A DNA stretch of 64,000 bases, taken from positions 603 through 64,602 of the forward strand of contig NZ_JAMXBH010000023.1 of NCBI RefSeq assembly GCF_023913735.1. Direction: 5' to 3'. Below the pieces are notes generated by a model that was given only the letters and a program-made list of their open reading frames with translations, was not told where the DNA came from and searched no databases. The stretch is from Pseudarthrobacter raffinosi (GTDB lineage Bacteria; Actinomycetota; Actinomycetes; Actinomycetales; Micrococcaceae). A program made the translations under genes and the position numbers. Shown piece after piece: positions 24,882 through 32,768 of this stretch (positions are counted from its first letter, which is position 1; every line of letters begins with the position of its first letter).

Positions 24882-25253
24882 TTGGCAGACCAGAAACCAG
24901 GAAAACCGCGCAAGCTGCGGACCTCGGTGAAGGGGCCGCTGATGTTCTCTGCGTTCTGGGCCGTCCTCGCCTTCGTTACGGTGCTGATCTTCGCCTCCGG
25001 CGGCAGCTCGAAGACCCCGCGGTTCGACCTCGCCTTCACGGGCGCCGGCATCGCGTTCATCGTCACGCTGGTGATCGCGGCCATGCTGGCCATGAGCCAC
25101 AAGGAGAACTCCGAACACCTGGGCAAGGGATCCGGCGTCAACCTGAGTTCCGCCCGGAAACCGTCGCACGGATTCGGGGGACACGGCCCCAGCCAGGCCG
25201 GCGGCGCCCCTGAGACTCCGGACGCTGACGGTACCGGCTCCAGCCACTCCTAG
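24882..25253 (+). CDS. Small two-helix membrane protein (123 aa)
   Basis: Helices lie at about residues 20-40 (PLMFSAFWAVLAFVTVLIF) and 52-70 (FTGAGIAFIVTLVIAAMLAM), followed by a hydrophilic tail rich in Gly, Ser and Pro. No family is recognised beyond conserved actinobacterial hypotheticals. The start is TTG 24882, with GTAGGAGAGG upstream. Its stop overlaps the stop of the convergent CGNR gene by four bases. Confidence 0.72.
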   Translation: MADQKPGKPRKLRTSVKGPLMFSAFWAVLAFVTVLIFASGGSSKTPRFDLAFTGAGIAFIVTLVIAAMLAMSHKENSEHLGKGSGVNLSSARKPSHGFGGHGPSQAGGAPETPDADGTGSSHS

Positions 25254-25795
25254 CGAACAATAGCCTGCCGCGCGCGGTACGCTGCCACGTGCGCGCGGTT
25301 GGCGCAGTTCCCGGTATCGCAATACCGTTTCGACCGGTTGCGGCTGAGGTCCAGGACCACGGCATCGCAGTCCTCGGCCTCGCACACGAGCATGCGGTCC
25401 ATCTCCTTGCTCCGGATGACGTCCGCCAAGGCCATGGCGGCTTCGGTGCCCATGCGCTCTGCCAGCGGCGCGTCCCTGGCAGTGGCGTGCAGATGCCAGT
25501 CCCACTCATCGTGCTTCATTAGCTGGGGGAGTGCGTTGGCCTCGCGCAACAGGCGGTTGACGCCTGCCACAGCAGAGTCTTCGTCTGCAGTCCAGAGGGC
25601 GGCAAGCCGCCCGCGCAGTTCGTGGACACTCGACAGCTCCGCCGCATCGCGGGCGCGGGCTCCACTGAACCCCTCGGACTGAAGGAAATGATCCAGGTCC
25701 GCCACCGTGGCGAGCGATTCGCGTCCGTTGGCGGCGGTGTTGATCAGGTTGACGACGGCGCGCAGGGCTATTTCGGTGTCAGGGGCAAAGACCAT
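25250..25795 (-). CDS. CGNR zinc-finger domain protein
   Basis: A 181-aa protein. The N-terminal ABATE-like domain has ALRAVVNLINTAANGRESLATVADL and the LRGRLAALW segment. The C-terminal zinc finger reads CEAEDCDAVVLDLSRNRSKRYCDTGNCANR (broken here only by its turns), with four cysteines and the CxNR tetrad that names the family (here CANR). These are putative stress-response regulators. It is divergent from an EamA exporter with an inverted repeat between them, so it may control that gene. Confidence 0.88.
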   Translation of the reverse strand: MVFAPDTEIALRAVVNLINTAANGRESLATVADLDHFLQSEGFSGARARDAAELSSVHELRGRLAALWTADEDSAVAGVNRLLREANALPQLMKHDEWDWHLHATARDAPLAERMGTEAAMALADVIRSKEMDRMLVCEAEDCDAVVLDLSRNRSKRYCDTGNCANRAHVAAYRARQAIVR

Positions 25796-25823
25796 CTTGA
25801 CTCCTTACTGGGGTCGGGCGTAA

Positions 25824-25856
25824 TGTCAGGACCATTATCCCACTTTACTCCTGACA
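25824..25856. promoter_or_regulatory. Inverted repeat between the CGNR gene and the EamA gene
   Basis: TGTCAGGA and TCCTGACA form a perfect 8-bp inverted repeat with a 17-base spacer in the 71-base divergent gap. The right arm overlaps a local palindrome CTCCTGACAGGAG that also holds the ribosome binding site of the EamA gene. Confidence 0.5.
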
Positions 25857-25866
25857 GGAGGCGTCG

Positions 25867-26871
25867 GTGACTGCCGCCCCTAACCCCGCAGCCGCGGGCG
25901 GATTCCTTGGCTCGGGCCTTGGAATCGCGTTGTTCTCCTCTGCCGTCTTCGGGCTCTCCGGCTCCTTCGCCAAAGCGCTCCTGGAAACCGGCTGGTCCCC
26001 GGGCGCTGCCGTGACGGCCCGCCTGACCGGTGCCGCGCTGATCCTCGCCGTTCCTGCCGTTCTGGCCTTGCGCGGACGGTGGTACCAGCTGCGCGACAAC
26101 TGGGTCACCATCGGTCTTTTCGGCCTGATCGGAGTGGCCGCATGCCAGCTGTTCTACTTCAACGCGGTAGCCCGCCTGTCCGTGGGTGTAGCGCTGTTGC
26201 TTGAATACCTGGCTCCCGTCCTCATCGTCCTTTGGCTATGGGGAGCCAGCAAGAAGCGGCCACGGGCGCTGACCTTCGGCGGAACAGTGCTGTCGCTCGG
26301 CGGCCTGGTTCTCGTCCTGGACCTCACCGGAACGGTCAAGATCGACATCATCGGGGTCCTGTGGGGGGTGGCCGCTGCCGTATGCCTTGCCATCTACTTT
26401 TTCATCACGGCCAAGGAGAATGATTCCCTGCCGCCCATCGTCCTGGCGTCCGCCGGGCTGCTGGTGGGGGCAGCCGTTATGTGGCTGGCGGCCGCCACGG
26501 GACTGCTTCCCATGGCCTTCAGCACCGCGGATACCAGGCTCGGCCCCTGGATCACGCCCTGGTGGGTCTCCCTGGGTGGCCTGGTCATCCTGGCAACAGT
26601 CCTGGCGTACGTTTCCGGCGTTGTCGCTGCCCGCGCCCTTGGCTCCAAGGTTGCGTCCTTCGTTTCGCTGACCGAGGTGCTGTTCGCCGTGACCTGGGCC
26701 TGGCTGCTTCTGGGTGAGCTGCCCGGCGCCATCCAGCTCCTGGGCGGCGTCCTCATTGTCGGCGGGGTGGTTCTGGTCCGGCTGGACGAGCTGCGCTCCG
26801 GCACGGCCGCTGCAACTGTCGGTGCGCCCGCGCCGCTGGACCACGCGAACGACGTCGAACCTGTGCCCTGA
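25867..26871 (+). CDS. EamA/DMT family transporter
   Basis: A 334-aa protein with ten transmembrane helices in two EamA repeats: SSAVFGLSGSFAKALLETGWSPGAAVTARL and LWGVAAAVCLAIYFFITA open the two halves, and LTEVLFAVTWAWLLLGELPGAIQLLGGVLIVGGV closes the second. Such proteins export amino acids or metabolites. The GTG start has GGAGG 7 bases upstream. It is divergent from the CGNR gene. Confidence 0.9.
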   Translation: MTAAPNPAAAGGFLGSGLGIALFSSAVFGLSGSFAKALLETGWSPGAAVTARLTGAALILAVPAVLALRGRWYQLRDNWVTIGLFGLIGVAACQLFYFNAVARLSVGVALLLEYLAPVLIVLWLWGASKKRPRALTFGGTVLSLGGLVLVLDLTGTVKIDIIGVLWGVAAAVCLAIYFFITAKENDSLPPIVLASAGLLVGAAVMWLAAATGLLPMAFSTADTRLGPWITPWWVSLGGLVILATVLAYVSGVVAARALGSKVASFVSLTEVLFAVTWAWLLLGELPGAIQLLGGVLIVGGVVLVRLDELRSGTAAATVGAPAPLDHANDVEPVP

Positions 26872-26977
26872 GTGCCGGCTGCCTTGCCCTGTAGGACTTG
26901 CCCTAAAAGGCAGGTGCCACAGGCCGGGGCACCGCCGTCGTGCCTCCCTTTCGTTGAGCACCCGCCGATAAATGCCG

Positions 26978-27013
26978 CGAGGGCCCGGACACTGTGCAGT
27001 GTCCGGGCCCTCG
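26978..27013. terminator. Strong hairpin between the EamA gene and the WXG100 gene
   Basis: A perfect 17-bp stem (CGAGGGCCCGGACACTG and its complement) with a 2-base centre lies between two convergent genes. The poly-T tail is weak, but the stem is stable and the location fits a bidirectional terminator. Confidence 0.7.
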
Positions 27014-27030
27014 CAGTAGGGCTTCTGCGG

Positions 27031-27294
27031 TTAGCGTGAAGCCTGGTCCTGCTCGCTGGCGTTCTTGGTGGCCTTCTTGCTGGCATCCTTCAGCGCCTGG
27101 ATGACCTGGTTCAGCGCCGCGGTGTGCGTGCCTGACCATTCGCCGCGGAAATGGTCGGCGTCCGGGCCCTTCCAGTTGGTGCTGTCCAGCACGCGCGTCA
27201 GGTTGGACCTCTGCTGCTCGATCTCGCCAGCACCGGCCTGCAGCTTGCTGCCAAGAGTCCTGAGCTGTTCTACATCTGCGCCCCAAATAGCCAT
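27031..27294 (-). CDS. WXG100 family protein (ESAT-6-like)
   Basis: An 87-aa protein: a helix with leucine spacing, the WxG turn at Trp41-Lys-Gly43 (TNWKGPDADHFR), then a second helix rich in Ala and Lys. This is the helical-hairpin architecture of type VII secretion substrates. ATG 27294 has GAGGAG upstream. No eccC/essC ATPase, partner WXG100 gene or toxin lies nearby, so the protein is an orphan here. The sequence before it (27295-27528) has no gene. Confidence 0.82.
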   Translation of the reverse strand: MAIWGADVEQLRTLGSKLQAGAGEIEQQRSNLTRVLDSTNWKGPDADHFRGEWSGTHTAALNQVIQALKDASKKATKNASEQDQASR

Positions 27295-27528
27295 CAGTTT
27301 TCTCCTCGTTGCCTTGGATCCGATCCAGATCGGCATCCCAGCGGCCCCCGGCTCATCCGGAAGATCCATTACCTGGAACCTATCCCGGCCCCAATTCACT
27401 GTCGATGGGCACCGCTGCCCATGCACCACTCCCCATGGGCCACAGCTCCCGGTGGTTGAATGTCGACAAGCTCGATCACCGGTGGGCGGGGGGTCGATCC
27501 GAAGCGTTCCAGAGCCTAGCATGGGCAT

Positions 27529-27801
27529 ATGTGCCGGAACATCCGAACCCTCCACAATTTCGAACCGCATGCCACCTCTGAGGAAGTGCATGCCGCCGCG
27601 CTGCAGTATGTGCGCAAGGTCAGCGGCAGCACCAAGCCGTCCAAGGCCAACGAGGACGCCTTCGAAGCGGCGGTGCACGAGATCGCCCACATCACCCAAC
27701 ACCTGCTGGATTCGTTGGTCACCCACGCTCCCGCCAAGCACCGGGACGAAGAGGCCGCCAAGGCAAGGGCCCGGGCGGCCGTGCGCTTCGGCACCGCCTG
27801 A
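27529..27801 (+). CDS. DUF2277 family protein
   Basis: A 90-aa protein beginning MCRNIRTLHNFEP, the invariant opening of DUF2277, then EEVHAAALQYVRKVSG and a helical C-terminal part. The function is not known. ATG 27529 lies 6 bases after TAGCAT (27517-27522) with no ribosome site, so it is probably leaderless. A 60-bp palindrome follows its stop. Confidence 0.88.
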   Translation: MCRNIRTLHNFEPHATSEEVHAAALQYVRKVSGSTKPSKANEDAFEAAVHEIAHITQHLLDSLVTHAPAKHRDEEAAKARARAAVRFGTA

Positions 27802-27823
27802 GCGGCGCTTCCCCTGAAAGTAA

Positions 27824-27879
27824 GTAGCGCCAACAGTCGTTTTGAGCGTTCATAACGACAGTTAGCGCTACCTAGTTGG
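27824..27879. repeat. Palindromic intergenic repeat, copy A
   Basis: GTAGCGCCAACAGTCGTTTT pairs with ATAACGACAGTTAGCGCTAC; the left outer arm is degenerate, while the right ends CTAGTTGG like copies B and C. It sits between the convergent DUF2277 and copA ends, 22 bases after the first stop. The inner TTTTGAG side gives it the same orientation as copy C. Confidence 0.85.
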
Positions 27880-27890
27880 GTGGGCTCTGC

Positions 27891-30317
27891 CTACTTGCCG
27901 AAGCTGCGCAGCCGGAGCGAGTTTGCCACCACCAGGACGGAACTCGCCGCCATCGCGGCACCGGCAATCATCGGGTTTAAAAGGCCCAGGGCGGCCACGG
28001 GAATGCCGACGGCGTTATAGAAGAACGCCCAGAACAGGTTGGCCTTGATGGTGGCCAGCGTCCGCCGGGACAATTCGATGGCCTGCGCCACCTGTCCCAG
28101 GTCATTGCCCATGACGGTGAGGTCCGCCGCCTCTATGGCCACATCGGTACCGGAACCCATGGCGATGCCCAGGTCAGCCTGCGCCAGCGCGGCGGCGTCA
28201 TTCACGCCGTCGCCGGCCATCGCCACAATGGCCCCGCCCGCCTGGAGCCGACGGACGGCGTCGACCTTCCCGGCAGGCAGAACACCTGCATAAACGTTGT
28301 CAGGGGAAATGCCGACGGCGGCAGCGACCTGCGCGGCCACCGCGGCGTTGTCCCCGGTCAGCAGAATGGGGCGCAGCCCGAGCCTCTTCAGCTTTGCCAC
28401 AGCTTCCGCGGATCCCGGCTTCACGGTGTCGCGGAGACTGATGATGCCGGCAGGGGTGCCGTCCACCGCCACCCAGATGGCCGTGGCACCGGTAGCTTCC
28501 GCATCGGCCAGCGCCTCCATCTGCGCGCCGGAAGGGCGGACGTCGTTCTCCGTGAGCCAGCCGGTGCGGCCCGCGAGGATCACTCGCCCATCAGCGGTTC
28601 CCACCACTCCGCCGCCGGGTGCCGAACGGAAGTGTTCGACGGCGGGGAGCCGCCCGCCGTCGTCGTGCCCGGTTTGTGCCTCAAGGGCCGCGGCCGCGAT
28701 GGCGTGTGCGATCGGGTGCTCCGATGCCGCTTCGACGGCGCCGGCGAGCCGCAGCACGTCCTTGCCCTGGTATCCGTCAAACGCGAGAGTGTTGGCCACG
28801 GCGAGTTTTCCGGTGGTGACGGTGCCGGTCTTGTCGAGCAGGATGGTGTCCACGGTGCGGGTGTCTTCGAGGACCTGCGGGCCTTTGATCAGGATGCCCA
28901 GCTGGGCGCCCCGGCCGGTTCCGGTGAGCAGTCCCACCGGAGTGGCGAGGCCCAGGGCGCACGGGCAAGCGATGACCAGGACGGTGACTGCGGCGGTGAA
29001 AGCTGCCCTGAGCTCGGCAGGCTCAATCACCGGGCTGCTGAATGCGAGCCACAGCGCAAACGTGAGCACGGCGAGGGCAAGAACTATGGGGACAAAGACG
29101 GCGCTGATCCGGTCGGCGAGGCGGGCGATGGGGGCTTTGCCGGTCTGCGCCTGCGAGACCAGCCGGGCCATCTGTGCCAGCGTGGTTTCGGAGCCCACGC
29201 GTGTGGCCCGGACCAGTAGCCGGCCGGAAGTGTTGATGGTGGCGCCCGTGACCTTGCTCCCGGGCTCCACCTCCACCGGGACGGATTCGCCGGTCAGCAG
29301 GGATGCGTCCACTGCTGAAATTCCGTCGATCACCTCTCCGTCCGTGGCGATTTTTTCGCCGGGGCGGACCACAACGACATCTCCCACGCGGAGCTGATCG
29401 GCGGGGACTTTATGTTCGGAGCCGTGGCGAAGGATGGTGGCGTCCCTGGCGCCAAGGTTCAGCAACGCCTTGAGGGCGTCGCCGGCCTTCTGTTTGGCGT
29501 TGGCTTCGAGGAACCGGCCAAGGAGCAGGAAGGTGGTGACCACGGCGGCCACTTCGAAGTACAGCCCGCCGCTTTCCATGCCCTCCATGGCCGGGTGTTC
29601 GGTCATACGGGGATCCAGGGCCAGTTGCCACACGCTGAAAAGGTAAGCGGCAGCGACGCCGATGGAGACGAGAGTGTCCATGGTGGACGCCAGGTGGCGG
29701 GCATTGACGGCCGCAGCGCGATGGAAGGGCCAGGCCGCCCAGCTGACCACCGGAAACGCCAAGGCCCCGGCTACCCAGCCCCAGTTGGGAAACTGCACGG
29801 CCGGAACCATCGAAATCGCGAGGACCGGGAGCGTCAGTATCGCGGCCACGATCAGGCGCGGGCGCAGTTGCGAGGAGGCGGGGCCGTGGGACATGTGGTC
29901 ACCTTGCGCGCCGACTCCGGCGCCATGCTCCGCGTGCTCGGTCGTTCCTCCCTTAGACGCACGCTTCCGCATGCCACCGGAGTCGGCGCTGTGCCCGTCT
30001 TCCGTACCGCCGTGCTGAGGCTGGTCGTGATCGGTGGCGTGGTGCTCGTGGGCGGTGCTTTGGCTCGGGTAGCGCGGGAGGCGGACGGTTGCTTTGTAGC
30101 CGGTGGCGTTGACTGTGTCCACTATTTGCTGGTCCGTGATGCCGGCCGGGACCGTGACGTGGGCGGATTCCAGCGGGAGGTTGACGGAGGCTTCGACGCC
30201 GTCGAGTTTGCCCAGCTTCTTTTCCACGCGGTTCACGCAGGAGGCGCAGGTCATGCCCTCAATGTCCAGTTCAACCACCCGGCTTTGAGGCTGGTGATGG
30301 AGATGGTCTGTGCTCAT
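27891..30317 (-). CDS. copA: Copper-exporting P1B-type ATPase
   Basis: An 808-aa membrane ATPase. An N-terminal heavy-metal domain (GMTCASC, Cys24/Cys27) is followed by a His-rich spacer (residues ~85-150, many HH and HxH), eight transmembrane helices with the CPC metal motif (VIACPCALGLATP), phosphorylation site DKTGTVTTGK and hinge AGDGVNDAAALAQADLGIAMG. CPC plus the MAASS(V)-type last helix fits Cu(I) export. It is the third gene of csoR-copZ-copA, 24 bases after copZ, and should be induced by copper through the operators at 30993-31034. Confidence 0.95.
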   Translation of the reverse strand: MSTDHLHHQPQSRVVELDIEGMTCASCVNRVEKKLGKLDGVEASVNLPLESAHVTVPAGITDQQIVDTVNATGYKATVRLPRYPSQSTAHEHHATDHDQPQHGGTEDGHSADSGGMRKRASKGGTTEHAEHGAGVGAQGDHMSHGPASSQLRPRLIVAAILTLPVLAISMVPAVQFPNWGWVAGALAFPVVSWAAWPFHRAAAVNARHLASTMDTLVSIGVAAAYLFSVWQLALDPRMTEHPAMEGMESGGLYFEVAAVVTTFLLLGRFLEANAKQKAGDALKALLNLGARDATILRHGSEHKVPADQLRVGDVVVVRPGEKIATDGEVIDGISAVDASLLTGESVPVEVEPGSKVTGATINTSGRLLVRATRVGSETTLAQMARLVSQAQTGKAPIARLADRISAVFVPIVLALAVLTFALWLAFSSPVIEPAELRAAFTAAVTVLVIACPCALGLATPVGLLTGTGRGAQLGILIKGPQVLEDTRTVDTILLDKTGTVTTGKLAVANTLAFDGYQGKDVLRLAGAVEAASEHPIAHAIAAAALEAQTGHDDGGRLPAVEHFRSAPGGGVVGTADGRVILAGRTGWLTENDVRPSGAQMEALADAEATGATAIWVAVDGTPAGIISLRDTVKPGSAEAVAKLKRLGLRPILLTGDNAAVAAQVAAAVGISPDNVYAGVLPAGKVDAVRRLQAGGAIVAMAGDGVNDAAALAQADLGIAMGSGTDVAIEAADLTVMGNDLGQVAQAIELSRRTLATIKANLFWAFFYNAVGIPVAALGLLNPMIAGAAMAASSVLVVANSLRLRSFGK

Positions 30318-30341
30318 GATGGATCCCCCGATCAGACAGCG

Positions 30342-30572
30342 TTACGCGTCGTTGGCAACAACCAGGTACCCTGCTTCGGCTACCGCCTCGCCGATCTCGG
30401 ACGGCGACAGCTCCTGGCTTGAGGTGATGGTGACGGTGGAAATGCCCCCGGCGTTGAGTTCGACGTCGACCGTTTCAACCCCGGCGAGCGATTCAAGTTC
30501 CTCGCTGACAGACGAAATGCAGTGGCCGCAGGTCATGCCGGACACGTTGACGGTGGTGGAGGTGCTGCTCAT
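30342..30572 (-). CDS. copZ: Copper chaperone, heavy-metal-associated domain
   Basis: A 76-aa single HMA domain with the GMTCGHCISSV copper-binding loop (Cys15, Cys18) and the babbab pattern ending AEAGYLVV. It carries Cu(I) to CopA and the regulator. It lies between csoR and copA on the same strand. Confidence 0.93.
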   Translation of the reverse strand: MSSTSTTVNVSGMTCGHCISSVSEELESLAGVETVDVELNAGGISTVTITSSQELSPSEIGEAVAEAGYLVVANDA

Positions 30573-30635
30573 GGCTGGCTCCTTGAAAGGGGGCCGGCGG
30601 TGGCCGGCCGTGAATGGGTGGTCAGTGGCAGGTGG

Positions 30636-30983
30636 TCAGCGCAGGAGGCGGCCGATGGCCTCTGTAGCTTCCTTGACTTTGACGTCGATGGCTTCAGCGC
30701 GAAGGTCAGGGTCAGGTTCCGCGGCGGCACCCACTACGCAGTGGCCGATGTGCTCCTCCACGAGTCCCAGGCTCACGGCGTGAAGCGCTTTGGTGACCGC
30801 GGAGACCTGAGTCAGTATGTCGATGCAGTATTTGTCCTCATCCACCATCCGGGCGATGCCGCGGACCTGGCCTTCGATGCGCTTGAGCCTGCGCAGGTAT
30901 GCCTCTTTGTTGGCGGTGTAGCCATGCGTAGGCGCCGGGTCGGTGCCAGCGTGTGTGGTCAAGGTTTCCTGCGAAGGTTCCAT
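30636..30983 (-). CDS. csoR: CsoR-family copper-sensing repressor
   Basis: A 115-aa DUF156 helical repressor: RLKRIEGQVRGIARMVDEDKYCIDILTQVSAVTKALHAV in pieces typical of the family, with the Cu(I) ligands Cys53, His78 and Cys82 spaced 25 and 4 apart exactly as in characterised copper CsoR. It represses the operon by binding GC-rich pseudo-palindromes and releases when copper binds. Two such palindromes lie immediately upstream. Confidence 0.93.
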   Translation of the reverse strand: MEPSQETLTTHAGTDPAPTHGYTANKEAYLRRLKRIEGQVRGIARMVDEDKYCIDILTQVSAVTKALHAVSLGLVEEHIGHCVVGAAAEPDPDLRAEAIDVKVKEATEAIGRLLR

Positions 30984-30992
30984 GCTGCCAAT

Positions 30993-31034
30993 ATATACCC
31001 CGTAGGGGTATATAGCAAGTACCCCCTGGGGGTA
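30993..31034. promoter_or_regulatory. Two CsoR operators
   Basis: ATATACCCC-GTA-GGGGTATAT (30993-31013) is a perfect palindrome, and TACCCCC-T-GGGGGTA (31020-31034) is a second perfect palindrome 6 bases further. Both match the TACCCC/GGGGTA core of CsoR sites and lie 10-50 bases before the csoR ATG. Confidence 0.9.
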
Positions 31035-31096
31035 TCCAATTCGGGGATGCTCGCCACGAGCCAGGGGTAGGTACGGTTGCCGGAGGGCAGAAAAAA

Positions 31097-31135
31097 GCTC
31101 CGGAGTGCGTTATTGGGGGATACGCACTCCGGAGC
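31097..31135. terminator. Hairpin downstream side of the csoR promoter region
   Basis: GCTCCGGAGTGCGT and ACGCACTCCGGAGC form a perfect 14-bp stem with an 11-base loop, with A-run before and CTTTT after. It lies in the 322-base gap between csoR and the universal stress gene; nothing else is evident there. It could end transcription arriving from either side. Confidence 0.7.
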
Positions 31136-31305
31136 AGCTTTTGGGGCAGATTAATCCAGCCTCTGCGACCGGATCCTTCTGCTTGAATTAGCTTACGTGC
31201 CGGTACAGCCGTCCGCTACCACCTCGAATAACTACTTTCGCTTTATTATTTCGGACCCCCGGAAACGGCCCCGAAGAGCCGAGGCCAACGGCTCAGGCTC
31301 CCGGC

Positions 31306-31824
31306 TCAGGCCTCGTCCTGATGCGCCGGTCTCCGGTAGGGAACCACCAGCACTGGCCGGCTTTGATGATGAGTCAGCCAGAGTCCAACTGATCCGTTGA
31401 GCAGTTCGGAGATCCGGTGGGTCAGGCCCCGCTCCGACGTTCCCACGACGATCATGGGGGAGTTGCTTTCCGCGGCGAGACGGGCCAGTGCACGGCCCGG
31501 ATCCCCCGCCAGGGTCCGCAGGGTCCAATCAACGGGGGCGCCCGACGTCGCGGCGTCGGCCACGGCTCGCTCGATCACCGCCCTGAGGCCGGAGGTGACC
31601 GATCGGATATCGTCGTCGTCCTTGTCCGGGTGAAGCGACAGTCGGTGCGCGGATCTGGTCGGATCCCATTCCACCAGGTAGCTGGCCTCGTCAACATAGG
31701 CGCACAGCAACGGCGCTGACAGTTTGGCTGCGAGGGATGTTGCGGTCTTCAGCACCTCCGGATGCTGATCGGGCAGCAAGCCGACCAAGAGTGGAGGCGG
31801 GCCACTGAAACGTTCTGGATTCAT
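31306..31824 (-). CDS. Universal stress protein family
   Basis: A 172-aa single UspA domain: LLVGLLPDQHPEVLKTATSLAAKLSAPLLCAYV at the start, and the nucleotide-binding GTSERGLTHRISELLNGSVGLWLTHHQSRPVLVVP near the end, close to the G-2x-G-9x-G(S) pattern. It probably binds ATP and acts in stress survival. It is monocistronic. Confidence 0.85.
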   Translation of the reverse strand: MNPERFSGPPPLLVGLLPDQHPEVLKTATSLAAKLSAPLLCAYVDEASYLVEWDPTRSAHRLSLHPDKDDDDIRSVTSGLRAVIERAVADAATSGAPVDWTLRTLAGDPGRALARLAAESNSPMIVVGTSERGLTHRISELLNGSVGLWLTHHQSRPVLVVPYRRPAHQDEA

Positions 31825-31893
31825 AAGGCCATTCTGTGCCGCTGGGCGCCACTTGAACAGGGCGTCAGGCGCGTGGACGTCAGCATGGACGTG

Positions 31894-32652
31894 TCAGCCG
31901 GCAGCGGGCGACGCCGAGACCACCACGTTTTTTCCCCACGGGTCTTCCGTGTAGCAGCTGATCAGGACCACACGGCTGGGCACCATGTCCCAGATGGGGC
32001 TGTCCTTGAGGCTGTCCTTGAGGTATGTGGTGACGCTGTCCACGCGGTAAGGGATGGTGCCGGTTACGGTGACGACCTCGAACGTGTCGCCAATGACGGC
32101 AGCGGAGCTGAGGTGATTGAACGGGGCGTCCCGGCCCTCCCAGCTGTGCCCGATGATGTACGTGGTGTTGCCCGACCCGTTGCCGGGAGTCCCGAACGGT
32201 GTCAGCCAATACCCGTCCATGGTGGTGGGCGGCTCCACTGTCCGGGTGGCCACGGCCGAGGCGTCCGGTTCGAGGGGATGGACGGCCGTGTCGATTGCCG
32301 CAGCAGGATAGAGGATGCGCAGGGGCGCGGAGGCTTCCGGCAAGACCGGGCCGGGGGCGGCGGTTTCTGCGGCCGATGCTGACTCGGCAGGTGCCCCTTG
32401 CGCCCCGCCTGTGGCGGACAGCGGCCAAGGAACGGACGACGGCGTGGCCCGGGACCGTGCCGACAGTTCCGCTGCGGGGACGGCGGCTTCCCCGTGCTTG
32501 AGCAGCGGAGCACCGAAGGTGAGGGACAGGAAACCCAGGACTCCGCACAGCAGGATTGCCAGATCTCCACGGTTCCATGCCCGGACGCGCAGGACTTCCA
32601 GGACACGCAGAACGCCACCCCGGACGCCGTGGGTGCTGGAGTGCTTCGCCAT
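31894..32652 (-). CDS. Class F-type sortase
   Basis: A 252-aa protein: cytoplasmic N-terminus, one transmembrane helix (residues ~30-50, LAILLCGVLGFLSLTFGA), an Ala/Pro-rich linker, and a sortase beta-barrel from about 110. The catalytic His lies in YIIGHSWEG and the Cys in VLISCYTEDPWGKNVVV. The usual Arg shortly before the final strand is not seen; Gly-Lys occupies that place. Sortases join surface proteins to peptidoglycan or to each other. The gene follows its likely substrate gene after a strong hairpin. Confidence 0.85.
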   Translation of the reverse strand: MAKHSSTHGVRGGVLRVLEVLRVRAWNRGDLAILLCGVLGFLSLTFGAPLLKHGEAAVPAAELSARSRATPSSVPWPLSATGGAQGAPAESASAAETAAPGPVLPEASAPLRILYPAAAIDTAVHPLEPDASAVATRTVEPPTTMDGYWLTPFGTPGNGSGNTTYIIGHSWEGRDAPFNHLSSAAVIGDTFEVVTVTGTIPYRVDSVTTYLKDSLKDSPIWDMVPSRVVLISCYTEDPWGKNVVVSASPAAG

Positions 32653-32702
32653 GATGTTCCTTTGCGTTCAGAGGGTTGAAGGTGCGCCTGCTTGAAATTG
32701 CG

Positions 32703-32741
32703 CCGAGGGCGTCCCGCCAGGTTTTGGCGGGACGCCCTCGG
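32703..32741. terminator. Strong hairpin between the substrate gene and the sortase gene
   Basis: CCGAGGGCGTCCCGCCA and TGGCGGGACGCCCTCGG form a perfect 17-bp stem with a 5-base loop, 28 bases after the substrate stop on the minus strand. With no poly-T it may be a partial terminator or an mRNA stabiliser that sets a high substrate-to-sortase ratio. Confidence 0.65.
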
Positions 32742-32768
32742 TGACAGTCTGTGGCAGCGCTGGCGGCG

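Noticed and set aside
27449..27482. 34-bp imperfect palindrome (CCGGTGGTTGA / TCGATCACCGG)
   Set aside because: The arms have two mismatches and only one copy is in the window; it may belong to an intergenic repeat family but cannot be supported here.
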